Assembly: GCF_013344685.1 (NCBI RefSeq)
Contig: NZ_CP050137.1
Span: 2,907,001-2,971,000 of the forward strand
Direction of reading: 5' to 3'
DNA length: 64,000 nt
Origin: Sphingomonas sp. CL5.1
GTDB lineage: Bacteria > Pseudomonadota > Alphaproteobacteria > Sphingomonadales > Sphingomonadaceae
The position numbers and the translations under genes were made by a program. Shown in pieces: positions 59,690 through 64,000 of this stretch. The notes under the pieces are model-generated. The model saw only the letters and a program-made list of their open reading frames with translations. It made no database searches and was not told the origin of the DNA. Positions within the stretch are counted from its first letter, which is position 1; every line of letters starts with the position of its first letter.

Positions 59690-60243
59690 TCCGGCTGCTC
59701 GGCATCTCGGGTAGTCTGCGGCGCGGCTCGTACAACACCGCGCTGCTGCGCGCGGCGGCGGAGCTGGCGCCGGACGACGTGACGCTGGAGACGCACACGC
59801 TGCACGGCATCCCGCTCTATGACGGAGACGCGGAGGCGGAAGGCGTCCCGGAGCCAGTGGCCGCGCTCAAGGAGGCGATCGCCGCCGCCGATGGCGTGCT
59901 GCTGGCGACGCCCGAGTATAACAACGGCATTCCCGGCGTGTTCAAGAACGCGATCGACTGGGCGTCGCGGCCGCCGGCGGACAGCGCGCGGGTGTTCGGC
60001 TGCCGCCCGTTCGCGCTCATTGGCGCTTCGCCGGGCGGGTTCGGCACGCTGCTCGCGCAGAACCACTGGCTGCCGGTGCTGCGCACGCTCGGGGCGAACC
60101 TGTGGACCGAGGGCCGGCTGATGGTGTCGCGCGCCGGCACGGTGTTCGACGGCGAGGGCGCGATCACCGACCAGAAGGTGCGCGAGCAGTTGCAGGCGTT
60201 CGTGGCCGGCTTCGCCGCGATGATCGCGCGGACGAAGGGATAG
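59686..60243 (+). CDS. NAD(P)H-dependent FMN reductase
   Basis: A 185-residue flavodoxin-like reductase: GISGSLRRGSYNTALLRAAA phosphate loop, ATPEYNNGIPGVFKNAIDWA and GASPGGFGT. Reduces FMN, quinones or azo compounds. Coupled (ATGA) to the acetyltransferase gene and followed by osmC after 3 bp, suggesting an oxidative-stress unit. Confidence 0.92.
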   Translation: MIRLLGISGSLRRGSYNTALLRAAAELAPDDVTLETHTLHGIPLYDGDAEAEGVPEPVAALKEAIAAADGVLLATPEYNNGIPGVFKNAIDWASRPPADSARVFGCRPFALIGASPGGFGTLLAQNHWLPVLRTLGANLWTEGRLMVSRAGTVFDGEGAITDQKVREQLQAFVAGFAAMIARTKG

Positions 60244-60246
60244 GCG

Positions 60247-60666
60247 ATGGCGGAACGGACCGTGGCGAAGGTCCACGATGCGCAGGGCAGCCCGCTGGCC
60301 GTGGCGATCGAGGTTTCCGGCCATCACCTGTTCGGCGACGAGCCGGTTGCGCGGGGCGGCGCCAATCTCGGCCCGACGCCCTATGACCTGCTCACCGCCG
60401 CGCTCGCGCAATGCACGGCGATGACGGTGCGCTGGTATGCCGGGCAGCGCGGCTGGCCGCTGGAGCACGTCGCGGTCGAGGTGGAGCACGGCAAGAGGAT
60501 CGAGGCCGGCGGCATCGAGGCGGTGGACGCGTTCCGCAAGACGGTGACCATCACCGGACCGGCGCTGACCGGGGAGCAGAGGGCGAAGCTGATCGAGATC
60601 GCCGGCCGCTGCCCGGTTCACAAGACGCTCACCGGGACGATCAGGATCGAGACCCTTGCTGGTTGA
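60247..60666 (+). CDS. OsmC family peroxidase
   Basis: A 139-residue OsmC/Ohr-type protein with the resolving-Cys segment AALAQCTAMTVRWYA and the second Cys in RCPVHKTL. Reduces organic hydroperoxides. Same operon as the FMN reductase. Confidence 0.88.
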   Translation: MAERTVAKVHDAQGSPLAVAIEVSGHHLFGDEPVARGGANLGPTPYDLLTAALAQCTAMTVRWYAGQRGWPLEHVAVEVEHGKRIEAGGIEAVDAFRKTVTITGPALTGEQRAKLIEIAGRCPVHKTLTGTIRIETLAG

Positions 60667-60670
60667 GGGC

Positions 60671-61054
60671 CTAGCCCTTCGCTTTTCCGTTCGCGGCGAC
60701 GGCCGCCCGCACCAGCGCCTTTAGCGCCGCCGCGTCGATCCTGTCGCCCTCGTGGAAGTCGATCGCGCGGCGCACGTTGCCGTCGAGGCTGGCGTTGAAC
60801 AGCCCGGCCGGATCGTCGAGCGACGCGCCTTTGGCGAAGGTCATCTTCACCGCACTCTTGTAGCTCTCGCCGGTGCAGATCATCCCGTCGCGATACCAGG
60901 TCGGTACGCCGCGCCACTTCCATTCCTCGATCACATCGGGGACCGCCTCGTGGATCAGCGCGCGGATGCGGGCGAGCGTCTCGCCGCGCCAGTCGCCAAG
61001 CCCGGCGATACGCCGGTCGATCAGCTCGGCGGGGGAGGCCTCCCCGCCGCTCAC
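60671..61054 (-). CDS. DUF1801 domain protein
   Basis: A 127-residue protein with the DUF1801 pattern RIRALIHEAVPDVIEEWKWRG and SYKSAVKMTFAKGASL. The family is related to YdhG-type proteins of unknown function. Overlaps the start of nothing else; its ATG overlaps the lytic transglycosylase stop by 4 bp, so it is downstream in the same unit. Confidence 0.85.
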   Translation of the reverse strand: MSGGEASPAELIDRRIAGLGDWRGETLARIRALIHEAVPDVIEEWKWRGVPTWYRDGMICTGESYKSAVKMTFAKGASLDDPAGLFNASLDGNVRRAIDFHEGDRIDAAALKALVRAAVAANGKAKG

Positions 61055-62898
61055 TCGTGCCCGCCGCCGTTCACCGTGCCACTCACCGTGGTCGAGGCGG
61101 CGCCGACGCGCCCGTCAACCGCGATCGCGGTCTGCTGCATGATCGGCGTCCTGATCCGCACCGCGCTAGGGCCGGGCATTCCGGGGAAGCGCGGCCACAG
61201 GCCCTGCGCCAGCGCCGCGCGGCTCGGCGAGGCGGCGCGGCCGGTCTGCGCCTCGTACATCCAGTAATTGCGCAGCACGATCGTCACATAGCCGCGCGTC
61301 TCCCAATAAGGGATGCTTTCGATGTAGAGCAGCGGATCGCCGCCGTCGTGGACGAGGGCGTTCCAGTCCTGCACCGGCTTCGGCCCAGCGTTATAGGCGG
61401 CGATCACCTTGGGCAGCAGGCCCTGCGTCATCGCCATGTCGCGCAGCTTTTCGAGATGCCGCTGGCCGATGTCCATGTTGGTGGAGGGGCGGGTGAGCGC
61501 GGCACGGTCCACGGTGACGCCGCGCTCGCGCATGTAATCGCTCGCCGCCGCCGGCATGATCTGCATCAGGCCATAGGCGCCGGCCGGGCTGACCACCTTG
61601 TTGCGGAAGCCCGATTCCTGAAGCGTGTGCGCCCACACCAGCGCCTTGTCGACGCGCCAGCCGGTGTCCGGCGTCCAGTTCGGCGTGGGATAGCGCGCCT
61701 CGGCGGTGGCGGTGACGCCCTGCGGGCAATTGTGCGCCAGCCACACCACGCTGGCCGGCAGGTCCATCTGCTCGGTGAGGCGGATCAGCGCGGCGAATTC
61801 GTTCGGCGCGCCGATCCGCGCCTGCTGCCGGATCACCTGATCGGCGGCGTCGTTCTCGCCGATCTCGACCAGCGCGGCGGCGACGCGGACGTTGGGGCGG
61901 CGCTCCAGCAGCGCCCAGTCGGCGGTGACGTGCTGAGGCTGGATGATATGCTTGGAGATGCCCAGCGCCTGTCGCGCGAGCTGGCCGTAGAAGGCCTCGC
62001 CATATTGCGCGGCGTTCTTCAGTCGCCCCTCGACGCGATCGGGGCGGCCGCAGCGCATGTCCGCGCGGGCGGCCCAATAGAGGCCGGCGGCGCGCATGTC
62101 GGTGTCGCCGGCGCGGGTGGAGACGCCCTCGAACCCGCGCTCGGCCGCCGCGCAATCGTTCGACCGCCACGCCGCCAGCGCCGATGTCCAGCGCGCCTGC
62201 ACCGCCCAGTCGCCGACCCCGTTCGCGCCGATATCGCCCAGCCGGCGCGCGTCGGCGTCGAGGCCCTGGAGGAAATAGATCCACGCCACCCGCGCGGTCC
62301 ATTCGGTCTGCGCCTCGGGCGAAAGGCCGCTGGTGGATTCGAGTAGCGCCTCCGCCTCGCTGCCCATGTCGCCCTTCACATAGGGCTGCATCCTCGCCGC
62401 GAGATCGGCCGCGACCATGTCGCTGCGCGTCGCCTTGACGCGGATACGGTTGGGGGCGCCGTCCTGCCAGATCAGCCGCTGCGCCTCGGGCAGCGGCGGC
62501 AGGTCGGTCGCGCCGCGCGCCCGCGCGAGCCGCGCCAGCGCCTCCGCCTGCGGCAGCTCGGGCGCCTCGGTCAGGAGCTTGACGAGCGGCTCCTGCTCGA
62601 CGCGCGGCGAGCCCTTGGCGGTGTAAAGCTCGGCGAGCGCATAGGAATGGAGCGGGCCGGGCGCCATCGCGGTCAGCCCGATCTGCGCATCCTGCCAGCG
62701 CTGCTCGCGGATCGCGGCGAACACCGCGCGATAGGCGGCGCGCTGCTCCGGCGTGAGCTGCGCGGGGACGGAAGCCCTGGTGGAAGCGGCGATCGTGCCG
62801 ACCGACGCGGCGCTCGCCGCCGGCGGCAACGGATCGGCATGTACGACCCCCGCCGCCAGCGCGGTCAACCCCGCCGCCGCCACGAACCTCGCGATCAC
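61051..62898 (-). CDS. Soluble lytic murein transglycosylase
   Basis: A 615-residue periplasmic enzyme. After a signal peptide (MIARFVAAAGLTALAAGVVHA) comes a long helical superhelical domain, then the SLT domain with catalytic Glu in TLQESGFRNKVVSPAGAYG and LMQIMPAAASDY. It cuts glycan strands to 1,6-anhydro products. GTG 62898 was chosen: it overlaps the upstream gene's stop by 4 bp (GTGA) and places the signal peptide at the N-terminus. Confidence 0.9.
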   Translation of the reverse strand: MIARFVAAAGLTALAAGVVHADPLPPAASAASVGTIAASTRASVPAQLTPEQRAAYRAVFAAIREQRWQDAQIGLTAMAPGPLHSYALAELYTAKGSPRVEQEPLVKLLTEAPELPQAEALARLARARGATDLPPLPEAQRLIWQDGAPNRIRVKATRSDMVAADLAARMQPYVKGDMGSEAEALLESTSGLSPEAQTEWTARVAWIYFLQGLDADARRLGDIGANGVGDWAVQARWTSALAAWRSNDCAAAERGFEGVSTRAGDTDMRAAGLYWAARADMRCGRPDRVEGRLKNAAQYGEAFYGQLARQALGISKHIIQPQHVTADWALLERRPNVRVAAALVEIGENDAADQVIRQQARIGAPNEFAALIRLTEQMDLPASVVWLAHNCPQGVTATAEARYPTPNWTPDTGWRVDKALVWAHTLQESGFRNKVVSPAGAYGLMQIMPAAASDYMRERGVTVDRAALTRPSTNMDIGQRHLEKLRDMAMTQGLLPKVIAAYNAGPKPVQDWNALVHDGGDPLLYIESIPYWETRGYVTIVLRNYWMYEAQTGRAASPSRAALAQGLWPRFPGMPGPSAVRIRTPIMQQTAIAVDGRVGAASTTVSGTVNGGGHE

Positions 62899-63656
62899 GC
62901 CCTTATACCCCCCACCAGCAACTGAAGATCCCTCCACGCCTCGGCCTTGGCGGTGGGCCGCTCGCGCAACAGGCGCGGGTGATAGCTCGCCACGACCTCG
63001 GTTGATCTGCCACCCTTATGTTCAACAACATGCAAACGCCCACGGGCTTCGGCGACATCCATCGAAAGGAGCGCACGACTCGCCGCATTTCCTAGCGTCA
63101 GCAGCCGTTTGGGGCCGACCAGCGCGACATGATGGTGCGTGATCGCGAACAGCGCGTCCGCCTGCTCGGGCGGAAGCCGGCCGGCGATCGGGCGGGCGGC
63201 GGCGACGGCGGCGAGATGCACGTCGGCACGGCTCCGGCCGATCGCGGCGAGCATCCGGCCGAACAATCGCGCGGTGGCGCCGGTGAGCAGCCCCTCGGCA
63301 TCGTCGCGGTCCGGGCAGTCGATCAGGATCATCAGGTCGGCGGTGCCCGGCCCGGTCGCGGGCAACAGCGCGCCGCCCCAGGCGGCCTCCGGCGCGTCCG
63401 CCCCGGTGCGCCATGCGAGGAAGGCCTCCAGCGTCGGCGGCAGGACGAGCGGCTGCGTTGCCGCGGGGGCGGGCGCGGCGCGGCCCTCGCGATCGGCCGC
63501 GCGACGGTCGGCGGGACGCGTGGGCGCTTCCGGCTCGGGCGCGGCGAGCCAGTCGAACGGATCGTCGCCGGCCAGCACGTCGACGCCCGCCGCCGCCCAC
63601 CATTCCAGCGTGCTCGCCGAGGCTCTTGCCCAATCGAAAATCCGTGCGTCCCCCAT
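62895..63656 (-). CDS. Degenerate uracil-DNA glycosylase family protein
   Basis: A 253-residue protein with the UDG-like fold over about residues 105-250: motif I position reads LIDCPDRDDAEG rather than GEAPGxxE, and the end has SYHPRLLRERP. The iron-sulfur cysteines of family 4 are missing. The N-terminal 80 residues are Ala/Pro-rich. Probably catalytically altered or inactive. ATG 63656 was chosen because longer readings run past the next gene's promoter. Confidence 0.72.
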   Translation of the reverse strand: MGDARIFDWARASASTLEWWAAAGVDVLAGDDPFDWLAAPEPEAPTRPADRRAADREGRAAPAPAATQPLVLPPTLEAFLAWRTGADAPEAAWGGALLPATGPGTADLMILIDCPDRDDAEGLLTGATARLFGRMLAAIGRSRADVHLAAVAAARPIAGRLPPEQADALFAITHHHVALVGPKRLLTLGNAASRALLSMDVAEARGRLHVVEHKGGRSTEVVASYHPRLLRERPTAKAEAWRDLQLLVGGIRA

Positions 63657-63764
63657 CGCGCGTATAAGGATTGGCGTTGACGCGCCGGTCAATTCCCTTG
63701 AGAGCCGTCCACGGACAGGACGTTGCCGGATCGCGCCCGGATGCGGATGGCACGGGAGAGAAGA
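63657..63764. promoter_or_regulatory. Divergent promoter region before the ETF oxidoreductase
   Basis: 108 bp. GGGAGAG at 63754-63760 is the ribosome-binding site for ATG 63765. Confidence 0.45.
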
Positions 63765-64000
63765 ATGACCGAACGCGAATCGATGCCTTATGACGTGGTG
63801 ATCGTCGGCGCGGGGCCAGCGGGCCTCAGCGCGGCGATCCGTCTGAAGCAGCTCGCCGCCGAGAAGGAGGCGGAAATCTCGGTCTGCGTGCTCGAAAAAG
63901 GCTCCGAGGTCGGCGCGCATATCCTTTCGGGCGCGGTGATCGACCCGCGCAGCCTCGACGAGCTGCTGCCCGACTGGCGCGACGAGGGCTGCCCGCTGGC
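63765..64000 (+). CDS. Electron-transfer flavoprotein-ubiquinone oxidoreductase, N-terminal part
   Basis: The first 78 codons before the window ends. [20 protein letters not shown] is the FAD loop and [20 protein letters not shown] matches the ETF-QO N-terminus. The enzyme passes electrons from acyl-CoA dehydrogenases, via ETF, to ubiquinone at the inner membrane. Confidence 0.9.
   Translation, partial: MTERESMPYDVVIVGAGPAGLSAAIRLKQLAAEKEAEISVCVLEKGSEVGAHILSGAVIDPRSLDELLPDWRDEGCPL

Overview
The window is a GC-rich alphaproteobacterial chromosome segment, most likely from a Sphingomonas-like member of the Sphingomonadales. This is inferred from the base composition, the mreB-mreC-mreD-mrdA-rodA block, endonuclease-type MutL, a TonB receptor beside a Rieske oxygenase, and the general character of the proteins. 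No rRNA gene is present to confirm the taxon.

Region by region: (1) 1-6.4 kb, one-strand catabolic cluster: the end of an acyl-CoA synthetase, an amidohydrolase, a carboxymuconolactone-decarboxylase-like protein, three short-chain dehydrogenases, a SnoaL-like protein and an alpha/beta hydrolase, probably for degradation of a cyclic or aromatic compound. (2) 6.7-19.9 kb, core and metabolic genes: tRNA-Gln, an S9 peptidase, a uracil-DNA glycosylase-like protein, a DUF488 protein, a PAS/GAF hybrid histidine kinase, an amidase, a TonB receptor with a Rieske oxygenase, an L,D-transpeptidase and a ferritin-like protein. (3) 19.9-21.9 kb, a scrap zone: a 37-codon 5' fragment of a haem-copper oxidase subunit I gene abuts a helicase fragment on the other strand, followed by G-rich repeats and a frameshifted zinc-ribbon gene. 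(4) 21.88-43.63 kb, a 21.7-kb genomic island. A 34-bp perfect direct repeat marks its ends; the right copy lies inside an intact tRNA-Lys(CTT) and the left copy is a 3' tRNA remnant. (5) 43.7-64 kb, conserved chromosome: rodA, mrdA, mreD, mreC, mreB, mutL, nrdA, a single-chain acyl-CoA carboxylase, an FAD oxidoreductase, pirin, a small acetyltransferase, an FMN reductase, OsmC, a DUF1801 protein, a lytic transglycosylase, a UDG-like protein and the start of ETF-ubiquinone oxidoreductase.

The island has two halves. The left half (22-29.3 kb) carries five toxin-antitoxin-type loci. Only HipBA is intact. The Fic protein is cut in two, the RelE/HigB toxin has a one-base frameshift, and the VapC-type toxin and the partner of a ParS/MbcA-type antitoxin are reduced to stubs of about 9 and 22 codons. 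The antitoxins survive. A large tyrosine-recombinase-like protein lies among them. The right half (30.2-42.7 kb) holds the best candidate for an undescribed system. It is a five-gene, tightly coupled minus-strand operon: a DUF4062 (TIR-like) protein with a helical-repeat body, a Cap4/DUF4297-like nuclease fused to a STAND-type NTPase, a small unknown protein, a HEPN-like protein, and a 913-residue tandem ATPase (deviant KGGTGR MinD-like domain plus an AAA-type P-loop). Next to it are a plus-strand protein of unknown function and a divergent zinc-ribbon protein whose frameshifted paralog sits just outside the left island boundary. By domain content I infer an anti-phage or other conflict system; nothing in the sequence proves that activity.
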